Source of the DNA: an uncultured Lachnospiraceae bacterium
GTDB taxonomy: Bacteria > Bacillota > Clostridia > Lachnospirales > Lachnospiraceae
DNA length: 61,522 bases
Direction of reading: 5' to 3'
NCBI GenBank assembly: GCA_947305245.1
Contig: CAMZDG010000019.1
Span: 1 to 61,522 of the forward strand
Shown here one piece after another: positions 7,859-17,199 of this stretch (position 1 is the first letter of the stretch; every line of letters begins with the position of its first letter). The translations under genes were made by a program, and so were the position numbers. The notes under the pieces were generated by a model. The model made no database searches and was not told where the DNA came from. It worked only from the letters and a program-made list of their open reading frames with translations.

Positions 7859-8812
7859 TTATGCCTGATCGCTTACGGTCGACAAAATGAGTTCCATCTG
7901 ACCTTCCAGCTTTGCCACCCCGTACCCGGCAGGCAAAATGAAATGATCCCCTTTCTTGATGGCCCTGCCTCCAATGCTTCCGGCGCCATCCAGAACGCTC
8001 ACGAGCAGGAAAGGATCGTTCTGCTCCGTCTCAAAGCTTCCGTTCAGATTCAATTTCCAAACGCGATAAAACTGGCAATCGATCAGTTTGTAAAGCTCGT
8101 TCTCGGGCAGTCCCTGTGCATGCAAAAGCCCCGTTTGATCCGACACATCCGGCACGTTGGTCACTTCCAGGCTCTGCTCCAGGTGAAGCTGCCTTGGCTT
8201 TCCGTCCACCAGACGTCCATAGTCATAAAACCGATACGTCACGTCGCTGCTTTGCTGCGTCTCCAAGATCAGCATCCCGGCCGTAATGGCATGAATGGTA
8301 CCCGGAATGATCTGCACGAAATCTCCCCGCTTTACGGGAACGCGCCTGATGAGTTCCTCAAACTTCCCGGCATGTGCCATGTCGATCAGCTCTTTACGCG
8401 TCTTTGCATGATGCCCGATGATCAGCTCCGCTCCCTCCGGGCAGTCCATCACGTACCAGCACTCCGTCTTCCCAAGACTCCCGTTCTCATGCGCCATTGC
8501 GTAAGCATCATCCGGATGCACCTGAATGCTCAACTTATCCTTTGCGTCAATGATCTTCACCAGGAGGGGAAACTTCGGGTCCGCGATATTACCAAACAGT
8601 TCTCTGTGATTTTCATACAGCCACGAAAGGGACTTTCCCTGAAAGGGTCCCTCCGCGATCTCGCAGTCGCCGTGCGGGTGCGCGCTGATGCCCCAGCATT
8701 CGCCTAAGCCGCTCCCCTCGTCTCGATAATGGAACTCCGTCACGAGTCGACTTCCGCCCCAGATATTCTCTTTCAGTACCGGCTTCAGCCAGATCACTTC
8801 CCGCTCCATCAC
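7859..8812 (-). CDS. manA: Mannose-6-phosphate isomerase, type I (cytosolic)
   Basis: About 317 aa, a short type I phosphomannose isomerase. Zinc-binding and active-site motifs are visible: IQVHPDD, GKTECWYVMD and IPGTIHAI. It converts mannose-6-P to fructose-6-P. In this cluster it would take the mannose-1-P made by the two GH130 phosphorylases once a phosphomannomutase (not in the window) has isomerised it. The start is a GTG at 8812, 8 nt after GGAGG, or the adjacent ATG at 8809. Three near-copies of GGAAGGATC precede it (8826-8876). Confidence 0.93.
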   Translation of the reverse strand: MMEREVIWLKPVLKENIWGGSRLVTEFHYRDEGSGLGECWGISAHPHGDCEIAEGPFQGKSLSWLYENHRELFGNIADPKFPLLVKIIDAKDKLSIQVHPDDAYAMAHENGSLGKTECWYVMDCPEGAELIIGHHAKTRKELIDMAHAGKFEELIRRVPVKRGDFVQIIPGTIHAITAGMLILETQQSSDVTYRFYDYGRLVDGKPRQLHLEQSLEVTNVPDVSDQTGLLHAQGLPENELYKLIDCQFYRVWKLNLNGSFETEQNDPFLLVSVLDGAGSIGGRAIKKGDHFILPAGYGVAKLEGQMELILSTVSDQA

Positions 8813-8825
8813 GGTTTCTTCCTCC

Positions 8826-8876
8826 GATCCTTCCTGCTTTTTCGCAGATCCTTCCTGCTTTCCGCAGATCCTTCCC
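8826..8876 (-). repeat. Short direct repeat in the manA leader
   Basis: GCAGATCCTTCCTGCTTT (plus strand) occurs twice at about 20-21 bp spacing with a third partial copy of GATCCTTCC, filling the space between the GH130 stop and the manA ribosome binding site. On the minus strand this gives several GGAAGGA sequences in a row. Confidence 0.6.
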
Positions 8877-10061
8877 TTAACACAAGTTTTTCCGAAGCAA
8901 TTCCAGATTATTCTCGATCAGTTCACATCTTTGCCTTACACAGTCTGCGCTCCGAAGCGGATCCGCAGGCGTGTGGAACACGTAATCCGTCAGCCGATCT
9001 ATGCTCGTCCGCGCCACGTGCATCCGCGTGTCGGAAGACGCATAATAAATATATACGGTTCCGTCCTCTTCCGCGATGGCGCCGTTCGTAAACACCACGT
9101 TGGACACGTCGCCGACCCGCTCCGCACCCCTAGGGCCGATGAGGAGCCCTGAAGGCTCTGCGATCACCTTGGAGGGATCCTTTAAATCCGTCGCGAACGC
9201 ATAGATCACGTAGCGAAGTCCCGCCGCCGTATTCCGAACGCCGTGCGCCACGTGGATCCATCCCTTGTCCGTCCTTATGGGAACGGCGCCCGCGCCATTT
9301 TTCACTTCCGTGATCGTATGATACTTTCTCTGACTAGTGATCTTTTCCTCATCGATCACGGCATTCGTTATGTCATCGCACAGTCCAAATCCAATTCCGC
9401 CGCCGCTTCCTGTGTCGATAAAGTCATCCATGGGCCTGGTATAAAAGGCATATTTCCCGTCCACAAACTCCGGATGCAGCACCACGTTCCTCTGCTGGGG
9501 CGAATGGAGGGTCTTTAGGTTCGGAAGCCTCTCCCAGGTCCTTAAGTCCTTCGTCCTCACGATGCCTGCCGCCGCCACGGCTGCAGAGAGGTCATTGCTT
9601 TGTAAATCCTTGCTTTCCGAGCAGAACACGCCATAGATATAACCGTCCTCATGCTGCGTCAGGCGCATGTCATAGACATTCGTCTCCTCCGGGCAGGTGT
9701 CCGGCAAAACTACCGGCTTGTCCCAAAACCGAAAACCGTCCACGGGGCTGTCCGACTCCGCCACTGCAAAGAAGGATTTCCGGTCATTCCCCTCCACTCT
9801 CGCCACGAGATAATACTTGTCATTAAGCTTTATGGCGCCGGAATTCATCACCGCATTGATCCCAAGCCGCTCCTCGAAATAGGGATTCGTCTCCTCGCAA
9901 AGGTCATACTGCCAATAGATCGGCGCATGCTCCCTCGTGAGCACCGGATAACGAAACCGCTCATAAATCCCGTTATAAAAGCTCTCATCCACTTCATTTT
10001 TCCTGGCGAGAAGCGCATCCTGCCTTGCCGCCAGCTCATAATATTTCGGATGTATACCCAT
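8877..10061 (-). CDS. GH130 4-O-beta-D-mannosyl-D-glucose phosphorylase
   Basis: 394 aa. The sequence follows the GH130 subfamily 1 pattern: [47 protein letters not shown] and [11 protein letters not shown], then VFTNGAI and [12 protein letters not shown]. This enzyme splits Man-beta-1,4-Glc with phosphate into mannose-1-P and glucose in the cytosol. Its substrate is made by the epimerase gene directly upstream (10102-11283), which turns mannobiose into mannosyl-glucose. No signal peptide is seen. Assignment to subfamily 1 is from the sequence pattern and the epimerase neighbour. Confidence 0.9.
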   Translation of the reverse strand: MGIHPKYYELAARQDALLARKNEVDESFYNGIYERFRYPVLTREHAPIYWQYDLCEETNPYFEERLGINAVMNSGAIKLNDKYYLVARVEGNDRKSFFAVAESDSPVDGFRFWDKPVVLPDTCPEETNVYDMRLTQHEDGYIYGVFCSESKDLQSNDLSAAVAAAGIVRTKDLRTWERLPNLKTLHSPQQRNVVLHPEFVDGKYAFYTRPMDDFIDTGSGGGIGFGLCDDITNAVIDEEKITSQRKYHTITEVKNGAGAVPIRTDKGWIHVAHGVRNTAAGLRYVIYAFATDLKDPSKVIAEPSGLLIGPRGAERVGDVSNVVFTNGAIAEEDGTVYIYYASSDTRMHVARTSIDRLTDYVFHTPADPLRSADCVRQRCELIENNLELLRKNLC

Positions 10062-10101
10062 TTTGATCTGCTTACTCCTTTCGTCCTCTCCCGGATCCGC
10101 C

Positions 10102-11283
10102 TTATGCCTTCAGACCGGGATCGGTCCGTCTCATCATCTCCATGCAAAGGCGTCCGTTGTGATATGGACATTTCCACGGCTCCACAATGGGCTGTCCCAT
10201 CTCGGGCCGGCCATCTTCATCCACGTTATAGAACCACTCGCCGCCAGGGCGCCAGTCCACAAGATATGTCTTGATAAAGTCCCAAACGTCAAGCGCCGCG
10301 TCCCGATATCTTGCCTCGCCGCTTCTCTCCCAGGCATTGTAAAAACCAAGCACGGCCTCCGCCTGCACCCACCAGATCCTGCGCTCGTCCACCTTGCCGC
10401 GCTCGCATTCATTCGCAAGGGAATGCTTTTTGTAAGCCACGCGGTAAATCTGATCCGCCAGATCTAAAAGGATCGGCCGAAGCTTTGCCGTATAGGCGGG
10501 ATCATCAAGGACCTTCAGCGTGCGGTCCGCCAGCCAGGAGGTCTCAATGTCATGTCCGTAGGAATGCAGGTCGATCAGGGAATGCATGTCGTTGTCAAAA
10601 AACACCTCCTGCCGATGGAGCACGGGATGATAAATCTTGTCCGCAAGCACGTCCAGCATCCAGCGAAGCTTTGCGCCGATGCGCTCCTCCTTCGTCACAA
10701 GATAATATTCCGTATAGCCCTCCAGCACGTGAAGGAGCGTATTCATGGTGCGATCCGCCATCACGCCATTCTCTGAGAGCTTGTCATTCTCCACGGGCAC
10801 GAAATAACGGTCCTGCGCCTCTTTATAGCCATATTCGTCGAAGCATTTTCCCTCGATGACGTCCACGATCTTTCCTGCCAGTTCCAGGGCTTCCTTCTTC
10901 CCGAAGGCACGATAATAGGAACTCAGCGCATACACTGCGAACGCCTGATTATATGTGTGCTTCGTGGAATCCACTACGGCGCCGTCCGCGTTCAGCGACC
11001 AATAGACGCCGCCCTGCTCCGGATCATAACAATGCTTTACCAAAAAGTCATACGCATGATCCGCATAGGCCTTTAGCTTCTCGTCTCCCAGAGTCAGATA
11101 CGCATTCGAAAAAAACCAGAGAATGCGGTTATTTAAGATGCAGCCCTTGACTGCATCGCGGTCCAGGGTAAGGCCTGAGTCCATCCATCCGTAAAACCCG
11201 CCCCGCGTATTATCCCGAAGGCTTTCCCAAAACGGCAAGAGCTTTTCCGTCAGATGCGCCTTCATCTCATCATGCAAATTCAT
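10102..11283 (-). CDS. Cellobiose / mannobiose 2-epimerase (AGE family)
   Basis: 393 aa (alpha/alpha)6-barrel epimerase of the N-acylglucosamine 2-epimerase family. Motifs include [10 protein letters not shown] near the N-terminus, the His-rich [27 protein letters not shown] and [14 protein letters not shown]. It epimerises the reducing-end sugar, here most likely beta-1,4-mannobiose to mannosyl-glucose, feeding the GH130 phosphorylase that follows. The ATG at 11283 (MNLHDEM) is chosen because the upstream extension runs into the GH36 gene. Cytosolic, no signal. Confidence 0.9.
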   Translation of the reverse strand: MNLHDEMKAHLTEKLLPFWESLRDNTRGGFYGWMDSGLTLDRDAVKGCILNNRILWFFSNAYLTLGDEKLKAYADHAYDFLVKHCYDPEQGGVYWSLNADGAVVDSTKHTYNQAFAVYALSSYYRAFGKKEALELAGKIVDVIEGKCFDEYGYKEAQDRYFVPVENDKLSENGVMADRTMNTLLHVLEGYTEYYLVTKEERIGAKLRWMLDVLADKIYHPVLHRQEVFFDNDMHSLIDLHSYGHDIETSWLADRTLKVLDDPAYTAKLRPILLDLADQIYRVAYKKHSLANECERGKVDERRIWWVQAEAVLGFYNAWERSGEARYRDAALDVWDFIKTYLVDWRPGGEWFYNVDEDGRPEMGQPIVEPWKCPYHNGRLCMEMMRRTDPGLKA

Positions 11284-11327
11284 CGTTCCAAACCTTTCCA
11301 AGCCCTGCCCTTGCAGGGCGTCAACCA

Positions 11328-13553
11328 TCAAATCTCTTCCAAATAAAGAAGTCTCCCCTGGAAATCTCCCCAAGGACGCTCTAGGATCATCCCGGCGTTC
11401 ATCAGCACTGCGCCGCTGGCCACCTTGCCCGTATCCGTCAGCATCTGCTCCTTATCGAGATTCACCTGCCAGATCCGGTACTTTGCATCCTTCTTTAAGC
11501 CCTGCAGGGGAATGCATCTGCTTTTCATGTTCGGCGTTGCCAAAACCTGCGTAAAGAACACCAAAGATTTCCTGCCGCCGCGGTCCGTCACCTGGAAGCA
11601 GTCATAGTCCCTCGTCTCCCTCGCGGAGGCGATCCGATAATAGACTCCCTCGCGGATCAGGTCACTGTATGCATGGTACGCGCGGATCTGCTTCGGCACT
11701 GCAGCCTTATCCTCCTCGGAAAGCTTCGTTACGTCCAATTCATACCCAAAGGTCCCGGCCAGCGCGGTCATGCCCCTGGTGCTAAAGGGCGTGGTGCGCC
11801 CTACCGTGTGATTCGGACATACGCTCACGTGCGCGCCCATACAGCTCAAGGGATAGAGCAGGGCCGTTCCCTCCTGAATCCCAAGGCGCTCAATGGCATC
11901 CGTGTCATCCGAGCACCAGATCTGCGGGCTAAAGTACAGCATACCCGGATCAAAGCGTCCGCCGCCTCCGGAACAGTTCTCCAAAAGGAGATTCGGAAAC
12001 TCCGCAAGGAGTCTCTCCTGCATCTCATACATGCCAAGCACGTACCTGTGCGACAGCTCTCCCTGGCGATCCGCCGGAAGATCCGCGCTCCCAAGGTCAG
12101 AAAGCGGACGATTCATGTCCCACTTGACATATTCCACGTTCGCACTGTGCAGCACGGCAAACATCTGTCGTAAGATATAATCCCGCACGTCCCCGCGGCT
12201 TACGTCGAGCACGAATTGATTTCGTGCACGGCAGGCCCTTCTTCCGGGAATCTGGATGGCCCAGTCGGGATGCTCCTCATAAAGCCTTGATTCGGGCGAG
12301 ATCATCTCCGGCTCGAACCAAAGTCCAAACTTCATTCCCAGGGCATTGATCTCGGAAACAAGCTTTCCAAGACCTCCGCGAAGCTTCTCTTCATTGACCC
12401 ACCAGTCGCCAAGGGAGCGGTTGTCGTCGAAGCGGTTGCCAAACCACCCGTCATCCAACACCAGCATCTCAATGCCAAGCTTTGCGCTCTCCCGCGCGAT
12501 GTCCAGGATCTTCTCCGCCGTAAAGTCAAAGTAAGTCGCTTCCCAGTTATTGATGAGGACCGGTCTCTTTTGATGCAGCCAGGGACTGCGGATCAAGTGA
12601 TTAAGGTAGAGGTCATGAAGGCTTCGGCTCATGCCGCCAAGTCCCTCCGCCGAATAGGTCAGGATCACCTCCGGCGCCTGAAAGCTCTCGCCTGAAGCCA
12701 GCTTCCAGGAGAACGCTTCCGGATGGATGCCCATCTGCACGCGCACCTGACCAAACTGATTTCTCTGGGCCTGCGCCAGGAAATTTCCGGAATAGACAAA
12801 GTGAAATCCGTAGACCTCACCCGAAGTCTGGTCCGCATTCTTGGAAAGAATTCCAAGGAACGGGTGCTCCTGATGGCTGCTCTCGCCGCGAAGCGATCCC
12901 ACGGAGTAAATCCCGTGCCCGAGGGGCTTACGCTCCATCTGCCTTTCTCTCGCCCAAGAGCCGTGCAGGGACAGGACGTCAAACTCCTTCCCTTCCATGT
13001 CAAGACATGCGCTCATCACCTTCTCGACCCAGACCGGATCCGCCGAGCCATTCTTGATCCTGACGCTTCTCGCAATGGCGTCCACCCTTTCAAACGTGGA
13101 ATAAGAAAGCTCCGCCTCGATCTTCGTCACTGGATCCACGCAGGTGATCAGCAGCGTCGTTACGTCCGACTCCGTGCCAAAGGTCGCAGGGAGTCCGGAA
13201 AGCTTCCCCTTTCCCCTTCGGATCTCATGCTTCAAATAGACAAGGCTGACAGCCTCATGCCCCCTGCCCGTCCGAATTTTTAAACTACTTTCCCTGAAAT
13301 CGCCCACGCCGTGGGAGGCGTATTCGAAAGGAAAGGCATCAAAAAAGGAACTGCGATCTCTGTCATTTTTCTCTGGCACGTAAGGCGGCTCCGAGGTGCG
13401 AAGGAGCGTTTCCGCTCCCGTCACGTCCTCCAGCTTCTTCCCGTAGTAGAGATGCCCCAGGAAGCCTTCCTGCGCCACAATGCCAAGCAGATACGTCGTA
13501 TTTGGCGTATCCAGCCAGAAGATCCGTTCCTTCTCTAAATATCTGATACTCAT
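11328..13553 (-). CDS. GH36 alpha-galactosidase
   Basis: 741 aa, full length for the family. It has an N-terminal beta-sandwich and a catalytic barrel with the nucleophile in YVKWDMNRPLSD and the acid/base Asp in CSDDTDAIERL. Other family stretches are LVLDDGWFGNRFDD, GLWFEPEMISPES and LLENCSGGGGRFDPGMLYFSP. It would remove alpha-1,6-galactose from galactomannan oligosaccharides inside the cell. The ATG at 13553 has GGAGG at 5 nt. It lies between an acetylesterase and the epimerase in the same transcript. Confidence 0.95.
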   Translation of the reverse strand: MSIRYLEKERIFWLDTPNTTYLLGIVAQEGFLGHLYYGKKLEDVTGAETLLRTSEPPYVPEKNDRDRSSFFDAFPFEYASHGVGDFRESSLKIRTGRGHEAVSLVYLKHEIRRGKGKLSGLPATFGTESDVTTLLITCVDPVTKIEAELSYSTFERVDAIARSVRIKNGSADPVWVEKVMSACLDMEGKEFDVLSLHGSWARERQMERKPLGHGIYSVGSLRGESSHQEHPFLGILSKNADQTSGEVYGFHFVYSGNFLAQAQRNQFGQVRVQMGIHPEAFSWKLASGESFQAPEVILTYSAEGLGGMSRSLHDLYLNHLIRSPWLHQKRPVLINNWEATYFDFTAEKILDIARESAKLGIEMLVLDDGWFGNRFDDNRSLGDWWVNEEKLRGGLGKLVSEINALGMKFGLWFEPEMISPESRLYEEHPDWAIQIPGRRACRARNQFVLDVSRGDVRDYILRQMFAVLHSANVEYVKWDMNRPLSDLGSADLPADRQGELSHRYVLGMYEMQERLLAEFPNLLLENCSGGGGRFDPGMLYFSPQIWCSDDTDAIERLGIQEGTALLYPLSCMGAHVSVCPNHTVGRTTPFSTRGMTALAGTFGYELDVTKLSEEDKAAVPKQIRAYHAYSDLIREGVYYRIASARETRDYDCFQVTDRGGRKSLVFFTQVLATPNMKSRCIPLQGLKKDAKYRIWQVNLDKEQMLTDTGKVASGAVLMNAGMILERPWGDFQGRLLYLEEI

Positions 13554-13579
13554 GGTTCCTCCAATTGTTCCGTCTTAGA

Positions 13580-14761
13580 TCATCCGGTGATCAGAGACAC
13601 CAGATAAAAACACTCCGCGTCAGCCTCCGTGGCCGTCGTGATCTCAATCTCCACGGTATGCTCCCCCGGATTACCATGCTCCAGGACCGTTTCCAAATAG
13701 AGCAGATCGCCCCAATCCTGCGTAAAGTTCGAATCCAGGAGGATCCCATGCTGATGATCCCCGTCCAGATAAAGCGTTGCGATGGGCGCGGGCTTTCTCA
13801 CGGTCTTTCGATACTGCACCGCTATATTCTCGCCCTGCACCTTAAAGGAAATCTTTGCGCCAAGCTCCTTGGCCGTCCAGCCCCGCTTAAAGCAGTCTGA
13901 AATGCTAAGCTGCGGGGTCTCATCCTTGTGGAAGCCCTGCTTTTCATAAGGCACGATCTGATAATTTCGTCTCCGCTCCACGCTCTCATAGCCGCTTCTC
14001 GTCAAAGGGATCGGCAGGGGCAGAAAGCTGTCATCCTCATCCCCCTCACCGCCGCAGTACGGATCAGGCCCAAGGGCCTCGGCCTTTTTCTTTGCCTGCT
14101 CCAGATAAGAAATGATCACGCCTGCCACCAGTTCATGACCAAGATCATTCGGATGCAGGTCATCCGGGGTGATGGCACGTCTGTCCAGACTTCCGTCTGC
14201 CACCTTCGAATACAGCACCGGCTTCATGCTGACACAGGGAATGCGATATCTCTCCGCAATGGGCTGATGGATCTTCTCCGCGTTGCCGCCGTCATCATAG
14301 CGTACGTTTTGCACCAGCATCAGGGCCGGCTTCCAGGGCGTCGTCAGGATCCGGCGCACCAGGCTCTCATAGGTTTCCTTGAAATGAAGACTCTCGTCCT
14401 CATCATTGACGGAAAACTCCGTGATGATAAAGTCAGGCATCTGGGACATCACTTCCTCCTGCACCCTGGCCACGCCAAGATGAGAGGTCGTTCCGCCAAT
14501 GCCGGCGTTCCAATAAGAAATCACTGCCTTCGGGAAAGCTCTCTCCCACCAGGCATAGGTCTGATAAGCGTAGCAAAGCTGCGGATTGCTCGCAAGACTT
14601 CCCTGCGTGATCGAACCGCCAAGAAACGCCACCGTCAGCTTCTCGCCCGCCAGCGCCCTTCGCATGCATTTCACGATCCGAGAGTCGTCCCCCGCATTCA
14701 CCACTCCGCTTTGAAAAGATTTTCTGATCCGCTTTACCGCATCATGAACCTTCTTTTCCAT
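13580..14761 (-). CDS. Carbohydrate acetylesterase, CE17-like SGNH hydrolase with C-terminal beta domain
   Basis: 393 aa. SGNH block I is LTVAFLGGSITQGSLAS, the Gly and Asn blocks are WNAGIGGTTSHLG and TEFSVNDED, and block V is PDDLHPNDLGH with the catalytic Asp and His. After about residue 250 a beta-rich domain follows (LYLDGDHQHGILLDS ... GEHTVEIEITTATEA), as in the mannan acetylesterase CE17 described from Roseburia intestinalis. It pairs with the CE2-like gene two positions away. Together they would strip acetyl groups from imported mannooligosaccharides. No signal peptide. Confidence 0.82.
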   Translation of the reverse strand: MEKKVHDAVKRIRKSFQSGVVNAGDDSRIVKCMRRALAGEKLTVAFLGGSITQGSLASNPQLCYAYQTYAWWERAFPKAVISYWNAGIGGTTSHLGVARVQEEVMSQMPDFIITEFSVNDEDESLHFKETYESLVRRILTTPWKPALMLVQNVRYDDGGNAEKIHQPIAERYRIPCVSMKPVLYSKVADGSLDRRAITPDDLHPNDLGHELVAGVIISYLEQAKKKAEALGPDPYCGGEGDEDDSFLPLPIPLTRSGYESVERRRNYQIVPYEKQGFHKDETPQLSISDCFKRGWTAKELGAKISFKVQGENIAVQYRKTVRKPAPIATLYLDGDHQHGILLDSNFTQDWGDLLYLETVLEHGNPGEHTVEIEITTATEADAECFYLVSLITG

Positions 14762-14798
14762 GTTTCCCCCTGCTCCTTTCGCTTTCCCAAAAGATTTC

Positions 14799-15833
14799 TT
14801 ATTTTGTACGGATTTCCCCTACCGTCTCCTTCTCCACCAGGGCACCCTCCACCACGTGAATGCCCATCTTTACTTTCTCTCCGCCTGCCTGCCGGATCAG
14901 CGACCTCACCGCCGCCTTCGCCATGGCCTGGAGGTCCACCGCATACGTGGTCACCGCCGCGCCAAGCTCCTTCTCTCCCGGATAATTGTCGAATCCCGTC
15001 ACGGAAACGTCCTCCGGAACGCGAAGCCCCATCTTTTTCAGATTCCGGATCAGGATCCCCGCCGTGAAATCACAATTGCAGACAAACGCCGTCGGCATCT
15101 TCTTCGGGAAGACAAATTCAAAATAATTCTCGTTCGTGGAGGCCTCCGGACTGCGGTCCGGAATCAGATGACTCTTCGGCACGGATAGCCCGCGCTCCAT
15201 CATGGCCTTCTGAAAGCCAAGATACCGATCCGTGATGCTCTCCGTCGCAAACAATGTTCCCACAAACGCGATATCCCTATGCCCCTTGTTCAGTAGATAC
15301 TCCGTCAGTAGATAGGTCCCGTAAAAGCTGTCGGAAATATAGCAGTCCACCTCCAGGGAGGTGTCATAAAAGTCCAGGAATACCAAGGGCATGCCGGCTC
15401 TTTCCTTCAGGAAATCTGCATATCCGTGATCAGGTCGCCCGATCACGATGAGCCCGTCCACCATCTTGTCCGTAACCAGTCTCGGAAGGAGTCCCTTCCC
15501 CGTCATTTCCTCCGTCAGGCTCTCGTACCCCGTGAAGCAATTCTTCTCCATGGCCATCTCCGAAACCGCCTGATACAGCCTCCAGTAAAAGGAATCAAAG
15601 GTCGCCAGTGCGCTCGATGGCATCAGAACGCCGATGCGAAATCCAGTCTTCTCCTTCGGCTCCGCGCCATGCGTCGCCTTATACCCCATCTCTCTCGCAA
15701 GACGGATGATCTCTGCCCGCACCTCTTCGCTGACACCCTTTTGTCCGGAGAGCGCCTTCGAGACGGTGACCGTGCTGACGTTCAGTCGTTTCGCGATGTC
15801 TGACATGGTAACTGCTTTTCTGATCTTCGCCAT
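14799..15833 (-). CDS. LacI-family transcriptional regulator of the mannan module
   Basis: 344 aa. An N-terminal helix-turn-helix (TMSDIAKRLNVSTVTVSKALSGQ) and hinge (GYKATHG) are followed by a sugar-binding core with LIVIGRPDHGYADFL, DISFYGTYL-like and DVSVTGFDNYPGEKELGAAVTTYAVD. It is embedded in the mannan cluster between the two esterases, so local control is likely. The best candidate operators are the TTTAGCTWA elements in the divergent GH130/GH26 intergenic region (18310-18328 and 18498-18513). Start ATG 15833, 8 nt after AGAGGAG. Confidence 0.92.
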   Translation of the reverse strand: MAKIRKAVTMSDIAKRLNVSTVTVSKALSGQKGVSEEVRAEIIRLAREMGYKATHGAEPKEKTGFRIGVLMPSSALATFDSFYWRLYQAVSEMAMEKNCFTGYESLTEEMTGKGLLPRLVTDKMVDGLIVIGRPDHGYADFLKERAGMPLVFLDFYDTSLEVDCYISDSFYGTYLLTEYLLNKGHRDIAFVGTLFATESITDRYLGFQKAMMERGLSVPKSHLIPDRSPEASTNENYFEFVFPKKMPTAFVCNCDFTAGILIRNLKKMGLRVPEDVSVTGFDNYPGEKELGAAVTTYAVDLQAMAKAAVRSLIRQAGGEKVKMGIHVVEGALVEKETVGEIRTK

Positions 15834-15864
15834 CCCCTCATCTCCTCTTCGTCATCCCAAACCA

Positions 15865-17037
15865 TTATAACACAAAACTCTCGTCCTTCCAAACATCATT
15901 TCCAAAACTATCCAAAAAATCTTTCATTTCCTTCGCCATCTGCTCCGCTTCCGGGATCCTGACGTGTCCGCTGGTGCCGCATCCATTCTTCGAATAGGTG
16001 AAATGCACCACCTTGGGATCACCAAGCTCCTCGCAGACCTGCCCAATGGCACGGTCCCACGCGGGATCATGTCCCAGGATCGTCGTCGAAAGGACGATCA
16101 GGGCCTTCGGATACTTTTCCCGAAGAAGGTTAAGGAATCCTGCATAATCCCTTCGCCAGTCCTGCGCCTTTTCTCCATCATATTCCCTTGCCATGAAATC
16201 CTCCGGATGCGCGTCGTTCTGCCCGATGGCAACGATCACGACCTGCGGCACGTACTTTGAGAAATCCCATTGTTTTCTTTTGCCGAGCGAAGGGTTATTC
16301 TGGATCTTGTCGAAGCAGCTCAGCATCCCCTTCGTGTTTGGCATGTCGAAATATCCTTCACCGTCACGGAGCGAAATGCCGCCCTGCGCCACGTCATGGA
16401 GACTAGCGCCAAGCATCCTTGCCAGGATCCAAGGATAGGAATAAAAGCTGTTGGAATAAATCCCATTATGCCCCTCCGGGTCATTTGAGCCGCAGCATGC
16501 AACGGCCTCACTCACCTCACCGCAGGAGATCGAATCGCCATAGACCTCGATCCGCCGATCCGACGGCTTCTTCGTCCATTCCATGATCCCGCCCTGCTCC
16601 GTTATTAGCCCCAAGAAGGTAAAATAATGACAGGCATCCATCCGCTTAAAGATCGTCAGCTCATGCTCCTTCCCGTCCAAAAAGGCAGAAAGGTCATATA
16701 ATCTCACGTTGTCTCCCCGCGCCAAAACGGCCTGCGGGATTATGCCTGCCTCCTTCGGTTCCATGCGAAGTGAGAACTGCTCCAAGGTCTCTCCCTGCAA
16801 CCTTTCACCGTCATGCAGCAGGATCTTCCCGCGATATGCTCCGTCCACCAGCACTCCCAGCGTGTTTTCAAAATAGGAATGCCGATTTACCACCGCCAGC
16901 GCCGCGAACCGCCCGCTGATCCGAAATTTGAAATGACTGCAGGGATATACAAATACCGGTGCCTGCGGATCTTCAAAGTCAATCCTGCCTTCATATGAAT
17001 ACGCCCCATCTGAAGGCTTCACCCAGATCTTCTCCAT
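15865..17037 (-). CDS. Carbohydrate acetylesterase, CE2-like
   Basis: 390 aa. An N-terminal jelly-roll domain (residues 1 to about 120) precedes an SGNH hydrolase domain with RRIEVYGDSISCGE, VAQGGISLRDG, VVIVAIGQNDAHPEDF and GTSGHVRIPEAEQMA near the end. The order of domains is that of CE2. The position before the final His where many SGNH enzymes have Asp is Gly-Thr-Ser here, in line with the Ser-His dyad reported for CE2. The start at 17037 (MEKIWVKP) has AAGGG upstream; a longer frame from 17112 runs into the 43-bp repeat. Confidence 0.85.
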   Translation of the reverse strand: MEKIWVKPSDGAYSYEGRIDFEDPQAPVFVYPCSHFKFRISGRFAALAVVNRHSYFENTLGVLVDGAYRGKILLHDGERLQGETLEQFSLRMEPKEAGIIPQAVLARGDNVRLYDLSAFLDGKEHELTIFKRMDACHYFTFLGLITEQGGIMEWTKKPSDRRIEVYGDSISCGEVSEAVACCGSNDPEGHNGIYSNSFYSYPWILARMLGASLHDVAQGGISLRDGEGYFDMPNTKGMLSCFDKIQNNPSLGKRKQWDFSKYVPQVVIVAIGQNDAHPEDFMAREYDGEKAQDWRRDYAGFLNLLREKYPKALIVLSTTILGHDPAWDRAIGQVCEELGDPKVVHFTYSKNGCGTSGHVRIPEAEQMAKEMKDFLDSFGNDVWKDESFVL

Positions 17038-17070
17038 TCTTTTCCCTTCCCGGCGCCCCTCTCCGCGCCC

Positions 17071-17199
17071 GATCACCGTCTTCTCCAAGTCTGACCTCGT
17101 ATTACCAGCCACCGATCACTGCTTTCTCCAAGGCTGACCTCGTATTACCAGCCACCGATCACTGCTTTCTCCAAGGCTGACCTCGTATTATCTGCGGCC
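17071..17199. repeat. 43-bp tandem repeat (3 copies) covering the 3' end of the GH130 gene
   Basis: GATCAC recurs at 17071, 17114 and 17157, a strict 43-bp period. Copies two and three are almost identical. The last unit contains the stop codon and last codons of the GH130 gene (17188-18207), so the array is a tandem duplication of that gene end. Each copy carries a TAA in the same relative place. Confidence 0.88.

Noticed and set aside
13928..15067. Plus-strand open frame across the CE17-like and LacI genes
   Set aside because: It spans two recognisable genes on the other strand and has no motif of its own.
17071..17199. CRISPR-like array
   Set aside because: The repeats are directly adjacent 43-bp duplications with no distinct spacers and no cas genes nearby.
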